A stretch of 64,000 nt of DNA from the NCBI RefSeq assembly GCF_050107595.1, contig NZ_JBNILH010000009.1, positions 62,001-126,000 on the forward strand, given 5' to 3'. The first letter of the stretch is position 1; every line of letters starts with the position of its first letter. This document shows positions 8,119 to 16,030 of this stretch, piece by piece. Under the pieces are notes generated by a model that worked only from the letters and a program-made list of their open reading frames with translations, made no database searches and was not told where the DNA came from. The DNA comes from Bacillus_AB infantis_C. GTDB lineage: Bacteria > Bacillota > Bacilli > Bacillales > Cytobacillaceae. A program made the position numbers and the translations under genes.

Positions 8119-8153
8119 TTGACTAATAACAAACAAAGGTATATATTGTTTGT
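8119..8153 (+). promoter_or_regulatory. strong promoter overlapped by an 8-bp dyad operator
   Basis: TTGACT (8119-8124), a 17-bp spacer and TATATT (8142-8147) form a near-consensus sigma-A promoter. The perfect inverted repeat ACAAACAA (8129-8136) and TTGTTTGT (8146-8153), with 9 bp between arms, spans the spacer and the -10. A protein bound there would block transcription. The adjacent gene encodes a DNA-binding protein, so autorepression is a reasonable inference. Confidence 0.65.
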
Positions 8154-8216
8154 ATAACATTCAACGTTTTTAAAAAAAGTTTATAAGTGAATCTGCAAGT
8201 TATTGGAGGTATTTGA

Positions 8217-8975
8217 ATGCAGGATACATCTGCAAGCCTTTGGGAGGCAAGTCTCGAGGAAATAAAAAAAGGATACAGAGAAGAAGAAGAGAGCTTTCTT
8301 TGCTTGTTATGCGGTGAGAAATTTGAAAAGGGTGTTGTTTATCCATATGAAGACCGCTTGTATGAAGCAGAGAGATATACGCGGCTTCATATCGAGAGAT
8401 CACATTCCTCGGTGTTTGACTATTTGCTGGGTCTTGACAAGAAATGGACCGGGCTGACAGAGCATCAGAGCCAGCTTTTGAATTTGTTTTATCAGGGAAT
8501 GCGGGATAAAGAGGTGCAGGCAGAAATGGGCATTGGAAGCGCTTCTACAATCAGGCATCATCGTTTTGCTCTAAAGGAAAAAGAGAGGCAGGCGAAGACA
8601 TTCCTAGCCATCATGGAGCTCTTGAGAGAAAAGGACAAGTATGCGCCGGCTTTTATACCACCTCATAAACATGCATCGATGGTTGATGACAGATATGCCA
8701 TTACAGAGGAAGAACAGCAGAAAATCGTTGATAAATTCTTTCCCGGAGGCATCGAAGGCGGCCTTGAAAAATTTCCGCCAAAAGAAAAACAGCGGCTGGC
8801 AGTGATAAGAGAGATCAGCAAGTTTCTGGAGGATGGCAAAGTGTACATGGAAAAAGAGTTAAACAGCATTATAGAGGGCATTTATGAAGACTATGCTCTG
8901 ATCAGAAGATATTTGATTGAATACGGCCTGCTGGACAGAAAGGCCGATGGAAGCGCCTATTGGCTGAAAAAATAA
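8217..8975 (+). CDS. zinc-finger/HTH/DUF2087 transcriptional regulator
   Basis: 252 residues in three parts. Residues about 27-60 hold CLLC...HIERSH, a C2H2-like zinc-binding arrangement. Residues about 80-125 hold a LuxR-like helix-turn-helix (LTEHQSQLLNLFYQGMRDKE, then IGSASTIRHHRFALKEK). The C-terminal 90 residues match DUF2087: FFPGGIEGGLEKFPPKEKQ and a final YGLLDRKADGSAYWL. GGAGG lies 9 nt before the ATG. The gene is followed 17 nt later by a GIY-YIG gene in the same transcript. The regulon is unknown. Confidence 0.78.
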   Translation: MQDTSASLWEASLEEIKKGYREEEESFLCLLCGEKFEKGVVYPYEDRLYEAERYTRLHIERSHSSVFDYLLGLDKKWTGLTEHQSQLLNLFYQGMRDKEVQAEMGIGSASTIRHHRFALKEKERQAKTFLAIMELLREKDKYAPAFIPPHKHASMVDDRYAITEEEQQKIVDKFFPGGIEGGLEKFPPKEKQRLAVIREISKFLEDGKVYMEKELNSIIEGIYEDYALIRRYLIEYGLLDRKADGSAYWLKK

Positions 8976-8992
8976 AAGATGGGGGAAAGAAT

Positions 8993-9346
8993 ATGAACCG
9001 GAAAAAGGAACTGAAAAATCAATTCATGGAAGTGCCGGTGGAAGCAGGTGTCTTTCAAATAAAAAACAAACACAGCCAAAAAATGTTTATTGGCAGCACC
9101 AGAAATATTAAGACATTGAACGGTCTGAAATTCAGTCTGGAAACAGGGTCCTATGTTAATAAGCCTCTTCAGGAAGATTGGAGGAGATTTGGGAAGGATG
9201 TTTTCGAAATCTCGGTGCTTGAGGTTCTAAAGCCGAGTGACGACCCGTATTACAGTGAAAAGGAAGCACTGGCAGAGCTTGAGAAGAAATGGCATGAGCA
9301 TTTCCAGCCTTATGGCGAAAGAGGCTATCACAATCGGCCCAAATAA
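8993..9346 (+). CDS. GIY-YIG family protein
   Basis: 117 residues. GVFQIKNKHSQKMFIGSTRNIKTLNG is a variant of the GIY-YIG catalytic N terminus: the first tripeptide is altered to GVFQIKN and the second to FIGS, with the catalytic Arg retained in STRN. LEKKWHEHFQPYGERGYHNRP near the C terminus holds the conserved Glu/Asn region. The ATG at 8993 has GGGGGAAAG 4-9 nt before it; the TTG at 8960 lies inside the upstream gene. It may be a nuclease or an inactive nucleic-acid-binding derivative. Confidence 0.75.
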   Translation: MNRKKELKNQFMEVPVEAGVFQIKNKHSQKMFIGSTRNIKTLNGLKFSLETGSYVNKPLQEDWRRFGKDVFEISVLEVLKPSDDPYYSEKEALAELEKKWHEHFQPYGERGYHNRPK

Positions 9347-9377
9347 ATAAAGAAGAGGTCTCCCTCTTCTTTATTTA
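9344..9377. terminator. bidirectional terminator shared by convergent genes
   Basis: A 15-bp perfect stem (9344-9358 with 9363-9377) has a TCTC loop. It contains the stop codon of the GIY-YIG gene on one side and the stop codon of the CDF gene on the other. The stem ends are A/T rich, giving U-rich tails in both directions. Confidence 0.85.
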
Positions 9378-10337
9378 CTCGTCTTCATCTTTCCAGGTCT
9401 GGACATTGTCTGTTTCCAGTATGCCAAGTGTGGCATCGCCGATATCGGTATCTGTCAGCAGCAGGTCGCGGACTCTGAATTTGATATCATCAGCATCTGC
9501 CAGTGAGAGGCCGGCCCTTAGCTCAATATAGCTTTCTACATGGAAGCGCCTGCCTTCCTGCAGGATGCGCATATCCATGATATCCACCACATCAGGATCG
9601 GAAAGGATCATATCTGCTACACGGTCCTCAACGACCTTCGGGGCTGCTACCCCGATCAGTCCGATAGTATTTTCATAGCCGATTTTAACGGCAATCCCTG
9701 TGAGCAGTAAGCCGATCAGTATCGTTCCGACACCATCCAGAAAATAAAAACCGGTAAAGTGAGCAAGCAGGATGGAGACAAGGGCCAGCAGTGCGCCAAA
9801 TGTGGCAATCAGGTCTTCATAAAACACAAGTCTGGTCGGCGGTGATGCCAGGCCATTATTCTTGAAAGCAGTCGTGACAATGGCAAAGCCTTTGGCCTCA
9901 CTGCGGGTTTCATGATTGATTTCCTTCATCGCCTTCAATAGAATGAAGCCGTCAACCCCTATTGCCAAAAGCATGATGGCAATATTAAGCAGGATATTGG
10001 TGGACTCTTTTGGGTGCTGGATCAGCTCCCAGCCTTTGTGGATTGTTTCATAGGCCATGATTGCGATGACGATCACCGCAACCAGCACAAACAGGTTGAC
10101 AACACGCCCAAAGCCGGTCGGGAATCTTTTCGTCGGCTCCTTTTCAGCAAGGGCACTGCCAATGAATACAAAGCCCTGATTGAGAGCATCTGCTGCAGAG
10201 TGAAGCGTGGTTGCAAGCATTGTACCGCTGCCGCTTATTGCAGCAGCTATCCCTTTTGCAATCGTAAGGACAGTATTGCCGATCGCAGCGATGCCGGATG
10301 ATTTGTTTCCTTTTTTCAACAATTGGATAAAAGACAT
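9375..10337 (-). CDS. cation diffusion facilitator, SLC30A9-like branch
   Basis: 320 residues and about six transmembrane helices. The second helix carries HSAADALNQG, the HxxxD half of the CDF metal site. The fifth carries FYEDLIATFGALLA instead of HxxxD, which is the arrangement of the ZnT9/SLC30A9-like branch. A cytoplasmic C-terminal domain (VADMILSDPDVVDIMDMR onwards) follows. The ATG at 10337 has GGAGAGGTGA 4-9 nt upstream; the longer reading to 10457 has no ribosome site. The metal is uncertain, with Zn, Mn and Fe all possible. Confidence 0.85.
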   Translation of the reverse strand: MSFIQLLKKGNKSSGIAAIGNTVLTIAKGIAAAISGSGTMLATTLHSAADALNQGFVFIGSALAEKEPTKRFPTGFGRVVNLFVLVAVIVIAIMAYETIHKGWELIQHPKESTNILLNIAIMLLAIGVDGFILLKAMKEINHETRSEAKGFAIVTTAFKNNGLASPPTRLVFYEDLIATFGALLALVSILLAHFTGFYFLDGVGTILIGLLLTGIAVKIGYENTIGLIGVAAPKVVEDRVADMILSDPDVVDIMDMRILQEGRRFHVESYIELRAGLSLADADDIKFRVRDLLLTDTDIGDATLGILETDNVQTWKDEDE

Positions 10338-10823
10338 CTTGTCACCTCTCCATTTTTTCCAAATGGTTTGTCCAATATTTAGCTTAACCATCTGGCTTTG
10401 ATTTATCATTTTTGAACATTTAATGGACAGAAGGGCTAATAGATTGCCACCGGCCAAAAATGACAGTAAAATAAGAACTAACTATAACGTGCCGGTAAGG
10501 GGGTGATTCATTTGGGAACGAGCAATTAAAGCAGCTTGGCTTTTCAACAGCAACCTATGATGCAAGGGGTTCTGTAAACTATTACACCAAATTTAGTTTG
10601 CTGAAACCTGTACGTTCTAAATTGAATTGCCGCTGCAGCCTGGCCGGGATTCGGCTTAAGTAATGGATTAAAGGCTGCTGCCGACACCAGCGCCTAATAG
10701 TCTTATAAAATCAGAGTGATAAAAATATTTCTCCTGACTTGCCTGATCAACTGACAGGGGATAAGCAGCGGTCATGACCCTAATTTTCCAGGAGGTGTAC
10801 GCCTTACTTAGTAAGGCTATTCA
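10338..10823. other. 486-bp divergent intergenic region, possible structured leader of mpfA
   Basis: No open reading frame with a ribosome binding site is visible. The half nearer the MpfA-like gene has several pairings, including GCAGCCT (about 10634) with AGGCTGC (about 10671) enclosing CCG...CGG. It does not fit an M-box or yybP-ykoY aptamer that I can recognise, and I see no U-run attenuator. The last 35 nt hold the ribosome binding site and its hairpin, listed separately. Confidence 0.4.
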
Positions 10824-10826
10824 TTG
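10790..10826 (+). promoter_or_regulatory. split ribosome binding site: hairpin between Shine-Dalgarno and TTG start
   Basis: AGGAGG lies at 10790-10795 but the start TTG is at 10824, 28 nt away, too far for normal initiation. Between them, GCCTTAC (10801-10807) and GTAAGGC (10811-10817) form a perfect 7-bp stem with a 3-nt loop. Folding it reduces the effective spacing to about 11 nt. No alternative start codon lies in range of the AGGAGG. Confidence 0.65.
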
Positions 10827-12116
10827 ACCACTATTAACTTGATCATTTTTGCTATTTTAATTGCATTGACCGCCTTTTTCGTAGCGACGGAATTTGCAAT
10901 CGTTAAAGTAAGATCCTCTAAGATTGACCAGCTTATTGCAGAAGGGAAAAACGGGTCACTGGCTGCCAAAAAAGTCGTGACTCATCTTGATGAGTATCTT
11001 TCTGCCTGCCAGCTCGGCATTACCGTGACAGCACTGGGCATCGGCTGGGTTGGAGAATCGACATTTGAAGTTATACTGCACCCTGTGCTTGAATATTTCC
11101 AAGTAAGCGAATCGCTTTCCCATATTCTGACTCTGGCCTTTGCGTTTGCTATTGCCACTTTCCTGCATGTTGTCGTAGGGGAGCTTGCACCAAAGACTCT
11201 TGCCATTCAAAAGGCTGAAAAAATCACATTGCTCTTTGCGAGGCCCATCATCTGGTTTTACCGCCTGATGTATCCTTTCATCTGGTTCCTGAACGGGTCT
11301 GCCCGTTTGCTAGTCGGTCTTTTTGGCCTGAAACCGGCATCCGAGCATGAGCTTGCCCATTCAGAGGAAGAACTTCGGCTGCTTTTGTCAGAAAGCTATA
11401 AGAGCGGTGAAATCAACCAGAACGAACTGAAATACGTTAACAATATCTTCGAATTCGATGAAAGAGTTGCAAAAGAGATTATGGTGCCACGCACCGAAAT
11501 GATTACGATCAGTATTGAAGATAATTTTGAAGAAATCATGGCAACGGTGGAAGAGGAGAATTATACCCGCTATCCTGTTGTCAATGGAGATAAAGATCAT
11601 ATCATCGGCTATGTTAATGTGAAGGAATTTCTCACTGCAAAAATTTTGGATGACGGTATGATTCACGAACTGTCCGAGTTCGTCAAGCCTGTCATGCATG
11701 TGATTGAAAATATACCGATTCATGATCTGCTCGTAAAGATGCAGAAAGAACGGACCCATATTGCGATTATAATGGATGAGTATGGCGGAACATCAGGACT
11801 CGTTACGGTAGAAGATATCCTTGAGGAAATCGTTGGAGAAATCAGGGATGAATTTGATGACGATGAAGTTCCTGAAATCCGGAAGGTGAAGGAAGGTGAA
11901 TACATCCTTGATGCTAAAATGCTGCTTGAGGACGTGAACGACCTTCTCGGAATTGAACTGTTAAGTGATGATATCGATACGATTGGCGGCTGGGTCCTTT
12001 CCCAGGACTTCGATGCTGAAGTTGGAACAGAAGTGGAAGCAGAAGGGTTTATTTTCAAAATTACAGAAAAAGACGGGCACCAGGTCCTGTATATTGAAGT
12101 AAAGAGAGTTTCATAG
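10824..12116 (+). CDS. mpfA: MpfA (YhdP)-like Mg2+ efflux protein, HlyC/CorC family
   Basis: 430 residues. An N-terminal CNNM/DUF21 membrane domain (INLIIFAILIALTAFFVATEFAIVKVRSS, four hydrophobic segments to about residue 170) is followed by two CBS domains (EIMVPRTEMITIS about 215; VKPVMHVIENIPIHDLL about 285) and a CorC_HlyC C-terminal domain. The N terminus aligns closely with B. subtilis YhdP/MpfA, which exports Mg2+, supporting the TTG start at 10824. GGTSGLVTVEDILEEIVGEI is the CBS2 signature. The split ribosome site upstream suggests translational control. A paralogue (YhdT, YrkA or YugS type) remains possible. Confidence 0.85.
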   Translation: MTTINLIIFAILIALTAFFVATEFAIVKVRSSKIDQLIAEGKNGSLAAKKVVTHLDEYLSACQLGITVTALGIGWVGESTFEVILHPVLEYFQVSESLSHILTLAFAFAIATFLHVVVGELAPKTLAIQKAEKITLLFARPIIWFYRLMYPFIWFLNGSARLLVGLFGLKPASEHELAHSEEELRLLLSESYKSGEINQNELKYVNNIFEFDERVAKEIMVPRTEMITISIEDNFEEIMATVEEENYTRYPVVNGDKDHIIGYVNVKEFLTAKILDDGMIHELSEFVKPVMHVIENIPIHDLLVKMQKERTHIAIIMDEYGGTSGLVTVEDILEEIVGEIRDEFDDDEVPEIRKVKEGEYILDAKMLLEDVNDLLGIELLSDDIDTIGGWVLSQDFDAEVGTEVEAEGFIFKITEKDGHQVLYIEVKRVS

Positions 12117-12122
12117 CATGTT

Positions 12123-12155
12123 AAAAAGGATGCAGCCATAGGGTGCATCCTTTTT
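12123..12155 (+). terminator. intrinsic terminator
   Basis: AAAAAGGATGCA pairs with TGCATCCTTTTT across a 9-nt loop after the MpfA-like gene. The A-run on the left arm makes it potentially bidirectional, also serving the convergent permease gene. Confidence 0.85.
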
Positions 12156-12173
12156 GGCCAGAGAAAAAGCAGG

Positions 12174-13205
12174 TCAGCTTACGCGGGCCTGCTTTGTTTG
12201 TTTAGGGGCAATTTCTTTGACGCCCAGTATATCCAGCAGAAACATAAATACAGGTATCCCGACGATCAGACCCCAAATTCCGAAGAAATGCTCTGAGAAG
12301 ATGAGTACAATGAAGGTATAAAAAACGGGAAGTTCTGTTTTGGAAGACATCAGCTTCGGGTTAAGGATATAAGCTTCAATAGCATGGATGACCATGACGA
12401 CCAGGATGATATAGCCGACAAGCATGAATCCGCCTATGGAATAGGCTATAATGGTCAGCGGTATCATAGAGATAATGACACCTGCCACAGGGATGAGCCC
12501 AAGGACTAATACCATCAAAGAAAGGGCTACCAGCTGCGGGAAGTCCATGATCCATAGAGCCAATGTCGTCAGGAGGCAGTTAACGATGGCGATAACAAAC
12601 TGAGCTTCAATGACTTTTCCGAATGTCATGGAGAATTTCCTCGAGAAATATTCGATTTCATCATAGAAAGCAGCGACTTTGCTCGTCTTGAATTTTAAGG
12701 TGAAATCTATCAGTTTTTTCTTTTCCAGAAGGAAAAACAGGCTGAGCAGCAGGGATATCAGTACTTGCATGCCGATTTTACTGATGTCGGTAAAATATTT
12801 CAGCAAAAACGTAAACCCTTGCTCAAGATATTTGTTGATATCATTTTGTTCAATGAACAATACAATATAATTAATGAATCCATTTTCATGGGGGTGCAGA
12901 TAAAACGCCTGCAGCTGGGCAATCAATTGTGTTACTTCCCGTGATATGACAGGCAAATAATTTATGGCAGCGAGTGTCAGGCCTCCAATTAAAACGAAGT
13001 ATAAAAACATTACCACCAGCGGCCGGTTAAGGTTCCACTTGTCTGTAAGCAAGGTGGTCAGCCGGTCCATTAAAAAGGAAAAAATAAAGGTCAGCAGGAT
13101 GATATTGATCATGCTGTGCAGTGATATAAGGAGCAAGAGGATGATTGCAAAAATGATAATCCGCTTTGCACCAGTCTTAACCCAAATATTTCTCCAGTTT
13201 TCCAT
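12174..13205 (-). CDS. AI-2E transporter family (PerM/UPF0118) permease
   Basis: 343 residues with about seven or eight transmembrane segments. The C-terminal half has the family signature: VIEAQFVIAIVNCLLTTLALW, ALSLMVLVLGLIPVAGVIISMIP, HAIEAYILNPKLMSSKTELPVF and FGIWGLIVGIPVFMFLLDIL. The ATG at 13205 has GAGGGAG 7 nt upstream. Family members are linked variously to AI-2 export and to Na+/H+ exchange; the substrate here is not determined by sequence. Confidence 0.85.
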   Translation of the reverse strand: MENWRNIWVKTGAKRIIIFAIILLLLISLHSMINIILLTFIFSFLMDRLTTLLTDKWNLNRPLVVMFLYFVLIGGLTLAAINYLPVISREVTQLIAQLQAFYLHPHENGFINYIVLFIEQNDINKYLEQGFTFLLKYFTDISKIGMQVLISLLLSLFFLLEKKKLIDFTLKFKTSKVAAFYDEIEYFSRKFSMTFGKVIEAQFVIAIVNCLLTTLALWIMDFPQLVALSLMVLVLGLIPVAGVIISMIPLTIIAYSIGGFMLVGYIILVVMVIHAIEAYILNPKLMSSKTELPVFYTFIVLIFSEHFFGIWGLIVGIPVFMFLLDILGVKEIAPKQTKQARVS

Positions 13206-13566
13206 TCATGTGCTCCCTCTGATTCTTATTAAACAGCAGCTGTTATATAAGAAATATAAAATGATATTACTATTTAATTATAGCATCTAAACTCTTCAAT
13301 ACTAGCTTTCCAGCCTCTGCAGAAAACTATTTTTTTAATTTGAAGGTATATCATTCTTATAAAAGATACGCACTGAATCATACGTTCATTCATCATCTGT
13401 AAAATTAATAATAAGCCGTTATCTGTATGGATAAGAAAGCCCGGCTCGTACAATAGGACTAGGAAAATTTGTAACATAAATGTAAAAAATCCTCCGTTAA
13501 GCATACAGAAATCTTCTTCAAAAGCATATAAGCTATTCGTATATAAAAGAGAAGGGGGATCGGCTC
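13206..13566. other. 361-bp intergenic region, no gene seen
   Basis: AT-rich stretch between divergent genes. I see no ribosome-site-preceded reading frame longer than about 25 codons and no clear structured RNA. An A/T-rich tract around 13530-13550 (TATATAAAAG) probably contains the promoter for the gene at 13567. Confidence 0.5.
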
Positions 13567-13866
13567 TTGGAAGAAATTTCGCAGAAAATAATCTGTCCTT
13601 GCTGTTCCCGCGGGACTGTACAAAAAAGAAGGCTATTAAGTAAGATACTTTCCTTGCCAGTCCAGGGTAAAACGGCAGGATGGCTGACCGAAAGCATTGA
13701 AGACTTTCTGCTTTCTGAAAGTATTCCGCTTGATAAACTTATGGAGATTCGGAGAGAGCTGACCGCATCGATTGCAAAGCAAAGGAACCTTCAGGGAACT
13801 GTCAAAATACTTGACCGGTATTTTACAAGTGCCAATCGCTGTTTTTATTGCTGCCATTCTTTTTAG
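13567..13866 (+). CDS. small protein with paired CxxC-type zinc motifs, unknown
   Basis: 99 residues. CPCC at residues 11-14 and CFYCC at residues 92-96 could bring two cysteine pairs together to bind zinc across a helical middle (LTESIEDFLLSESIPLDKLMEIRREL). Start is a TTG with AAGGGGG about 9 nt upstream. No terminator with a U-run follows; a short GCAGA/TCTGC hairpin lies just after the stop. I do not recognise the family. Confidence 0.55.
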   Translation: MEEISQKIICPCCSRGTVQKRRLLSKILSLPVQGKTAGWLTESIEDFLLSESIPLDKLMEIRRELTASIAKQRNLQGTVKILDRYFTSANRCFYCCHSF

Positions 13867-14046
13867 CAGATCGTCTGCCTTGATTCATAGAGCAAGTGGA
13901 GTAAAAAATATACAATAGTGCATATCCAGCCGTTAAACCAGTGATTAGTGAAGTCATCTAAATTGATTGAAATAAACAGCAATCGGGAAGAACTCCTCAC
14001 AGATGTTATCTGATACACTGGATAAAACGCCAGGAGGAGGTTCAAT

Positions 14047-14442
14047 ATGTACATTGAGATGACCACTCAGCTGCGAGTGGCAGATATAAATAGAGGCCAG
14101 GTCTGGTATACCATACTTCTCAACAGAGCGCCTGACTTTATTCCGCATGAAGGGTTTGCCGAGTGGGAGCTTGTGCCTGGCAGCTGGCTGCAGCTGGCCA
14201 CAGGGAATACTGCAGAAGGAAGCGGGCCTATCCGCCTCGGAGTCAAGAATATTGAAGCAGAAAGACAGCGGCTGATGGATGAATTAAAGATAGAACCCTT
14301 TTTAATACAGTCCCGCAGCGGGGTACCGGTAAAATGGGGCACTTTTACAGATCCCTGGGGAAATATGCTGGGCCTTTTTGAATATCTGGATAAATCAGAA
14401 GAAAAGAAACGCCTCCATGAAATATGGGGACATATGGTATAA
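14047..14442 (+). CDS. VOC/glyoxalase superfamily protein
   Basis: 131 residues with one vicinal-oxygen-chelate module. QLRVADINRGQVWYTILLNR is the first betaalphabeta unit, and VKWGTFTDPWGNMLGLFEYLD is the typical terminal FxDPxGNxxGLxE strand. The Glu in ELVP and Glu in LFEYL may be metal ligands. AGGAGGAGG lies 6 nt before the ATG. No neighbour indicates the substrate. Confidence 0.82.
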   Translation: MYIEMTTQLRVADINRGQVWYTILLNRAPDFIPHEGFAEWELVPGSWLQLATGNTAEGSGPIRLGVKNIEAERQRLMDELKIEPFLIQSRSGVPVKWGTFTDPWGNMLGLFEYLDKSEEKKRLHEIWGHMV

Positions 14443-14444
14443 AG

Positions 14445-14469
14445 CAGAGTGAATATCCTCTGTTTTTTT
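14445..14469 (+). terminator. intrinsic terminator
   Basis: CAGAG pairs with CTCTG and is followed by seven T residues, just after the VOC gene. Confidence 0.75.
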
Positions 14470-14564
14470 CTTTGCTCTTTTTTTCCTCAAAAAAGAAGGA
14501 CTTATACATTCATTATCGAAATGCATATTGATATAGCAGTATATGGGAGGTACAAGGAAGGAAA

Positions 14565-14972
14565 ATGAAGAAGTGGATTGGTTCAGCTGGTGTTTGTATT
14601 GAAAATGGTAAACTGCTGATGGTCCTGCAGGGAACCCCTGAAGAAGAAAAACGCTGGTCAGTTCCCTCGGGCGGGCAGGAGCAGGAAGAGCGCAGTGAGG
14701 AATGCTGTATCAGGGAAGTGCTGGAGGAGACAGGTTATTTGGCTGAAATCATCCGGCCTTTGTTCGTGAAAGAGACTGAATTTTCGGAAGTGAGTTATTT
14801 TGAAATTAAAATAGCTGGCGGCAGCCCTGTTATCCAGGACCCTGATGGACTTATTTATGATATCTCCTGGATTGGCGCAGAAGAGCTTAAGAGGATCCCG
14901 CTTTCTTTTCCTGAGGACAGGGATTTTCTGCTTAAGCTGTTTGGGAAGCAAGAGCTCCTGGAAGAGGTATAG
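14565..14972 (+). CDS. NUDIX hydrolase
   Basis: 135 residues with a complete Nudix box: G, five residues, E, seven residues, then REVLEETGY (around residues 34-56). It hydrolyses a nucleoside diphosphate linked to another moiety using Mg2+. GGGAGGTACAAGGAAGG precedes the ATG. The stop is 14 nt before the next gene (P-loop kinase-like), and both probably share a transcript with the two small genes after it. The substrate is not predictable. Confidence 0.88.
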   Translation: MKKWIGSAGVCIENGKLLMVLQGTPEEEKRWSVPSGGQEQEERSEECCIREVLEETGYLAEIIRPLFVKETEFSEVSYFEIKIAGGSPVIQDPDGLIYDISWIGAEELKRIPLSFPEDRDFLLKLFGKQELLEEV

Positions 14973-14985
14973 AAAGAGAGGCTCA

Positions 14986-15501
14986 ATGAAAGTGAATAGA
15001 AAAATCCATGTTATCGGCTCTGTTGGAAGCGGCAAAACAACCTTGGCCAGAAAGTTATCTGCCCAGCTCGCAGTTCCCCATTATGAACTGGACAATGTGG
15101 TATGGGAAAGAGGGCCGCACGGTGACAGGCGAAGAACTGAAAAGGAAAGGGATGCTCTTTTGCAGGAAATTATTGCTTCTGACAGCTGGATCATTGAAGG
15201 GGTGCACCACACCTGGGTTAAGGAAAGCCTTAGGCAGGCAGACCGGATCATTCTGCTGGATCCCCCTTATAGCCAAAGAACCTATAGAATCATTAAACGG
15301 TTCATTAAGCAAAAGCTTCATCTGGAAAAAGCAAACTACAAGCCGACATTTAAAATGTTCAGGAAAATGTTCAGGTGGAACCGGTATTTCGAAACAGTAA
15401 GCAAGCCGGAAATAGTGGAACTGCTAAAACTTTATGAGGAAAAGCTGTATGTTCTGGAGGAGGATAAAAAAATGCCTGAAATAATGGAGGTGCTGGTATG
15501 A
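14986..15501 (+). CDS. FlaR-like P-loop nucleotide kinase
   Basis: 171 residues. IHVIGSVGSGKTTLARKL is a Walker A loop; YELDNVVWERGPHGDRRR, then SWIIEGVHHTWVKESL and ADRIILLDPPYSQRTYRIIKR match proteins annotated as DNA topology modulation protein FlaR/adenylate kinase-related. The ATG at 14986 follows AAAGAGAGG. Its stop overlaps the next start by 4 nt (ATGA). The natural substrate is unknown; the topology annotation is historical. Confidence 0.8.
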   Translation: MKVNRKIHVIGSVGSGKTTLARKLSAQLAVPHYELDNVVWERGPHGDRRRTEKERDALLQEIIASDSWIIEGVHHTWVKESLRQADRIILLDPPYSQRTYRIIKRFIKQKLHLEKANYKPTFKMFRKMFRWNRYFETVSKPEIVELLKLYEEKLYVLEEDKKMPEIMEVLV

Positions 15502-15587
15502 ATCTGATGCTGATCCTGCTGGCAATGCTGTCTTCCGCAGGCTTTCTTTATTATTGGGGCCAGATTGAAGGCTCAGATGATCAATAA
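15498..15587 (+). CDS. 29-residue single-pass membrane peptide
   Basis: ATG at 15498, TAA at 15585-15587. The sequence is a hydrophobic helix (MNLMLILLAMLSSAGFLYYW) followed by the polar tail GQIEGSDDQ. GGAGGTG lies 6 nt before the ATG, a near-perfect site that sits in the coding end of the FlaR-like gene, and the start overlaps that stop by 4 nt. It overlaps the next gene by 11 nt. The strong ribosome site and the tight coupling argue that it is translated. I know of no named homologue. Confidence 0.6.
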   Translation: MNLMLILLAMLSSAGFLYYWGQIEGSDDQ

Positions 15588-15999
15588 AGAGATGGTGAAG
15601 AAGAAGGGTGCTTTTAGGAATGTCATCTGGATCTTTGCTCTCTTGCTGCTGACAGGCTGCCATGATCAGAAATATGGGGAGTTGACACGGATCGATATCT
15701 TTGAGAAGGGAAAGGAACAGGAAAGCATCCTGGTGGATGAAGAATTGAAAAACAGCATAGAGGAGAAAATGTCCCAGATAGAATGGGTACCGAACATGAA
15801 GCCTGAAATGGAAAGAGAACCGGATGCCGAGGCAGATTTCTTTTTTACAGAGGACAAAAATGAACCTGAAACTATAACCACATACCACATATGGTTCAAT
15901 GGCAAGAATGCAGACATACTCAGCAGTGACAAGCGGGAGGGCTTTGGCAGGTTAGATAATGGCAGCGAAGCTTTAAAAAAGCTGTTAATAGGAGGATAA
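15577..15999 (+). CDS. putative small lipoprotein
   Basis: 140 residues. A basic N terminus (KEMVKKKGAFRN) is followed by a hydrophobic core and the lipobox LLTGC, so it should be lipid-modified and anchored outside the cytoplasmic membrane. The mature part is acidic with no motif I know. The ATG at 15577 has GAAGG about 7 nt before it; ATG at 15592 is an alternative. It is the last gene of the NUDIX-FlaR-peptide unit. Confidence 0.7.
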   Translation: MINKEMVKKKGAFRNVIWIFALLLLTGCHDQKYGELTRIDIFEKGKEQESILVDEELKNSIEEKMSQIEWVPNMKPEMEREPDAEADFFFTEDKNEPETITTYHIWFNGKNADILSSDKREGFGRLDNGSEALKKLLIGG

Positions 16000-16000
16000 A

Positions 16001-16030
16001 AAAGAAGAATCCCAGCATAAAGGGATTCTT
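16001..16030 (-). terminator. intrinsic terminator for the DUF1646 gene
   Basis: AAGAATCCC (16005-16013) pairs with GGGATTCTT (16022-16030). On the reverse strand the stem is followed by CTTTTTT. It may also act weakly on the forward transcript, since it is the only hairpin after the lipoprotein gene. Confidence 0.75.

Noticed and set aside
10485..10680. Pseudogene remnant between the CDF and MpfA-like genes
   Set aside because: All three frames are interrupted within about 25 codons and give no recognisable peptide.
10600..10720. M-box Mg2+ riboswitch before the MpfA-like gene
   Set aside because: GGCTGCTGCC and a later GCGCC are reminiscent of M-box words, but the order and the remaining core are not there. 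A covariance scan would settle it.
13274..13504. 76-residue reverse-strand reading frame in the intergenic region
   Set aside because: No ribosome binding site and a low-complexity hydrophobic/aromatic composition; likely chance in AT-rich DNA.
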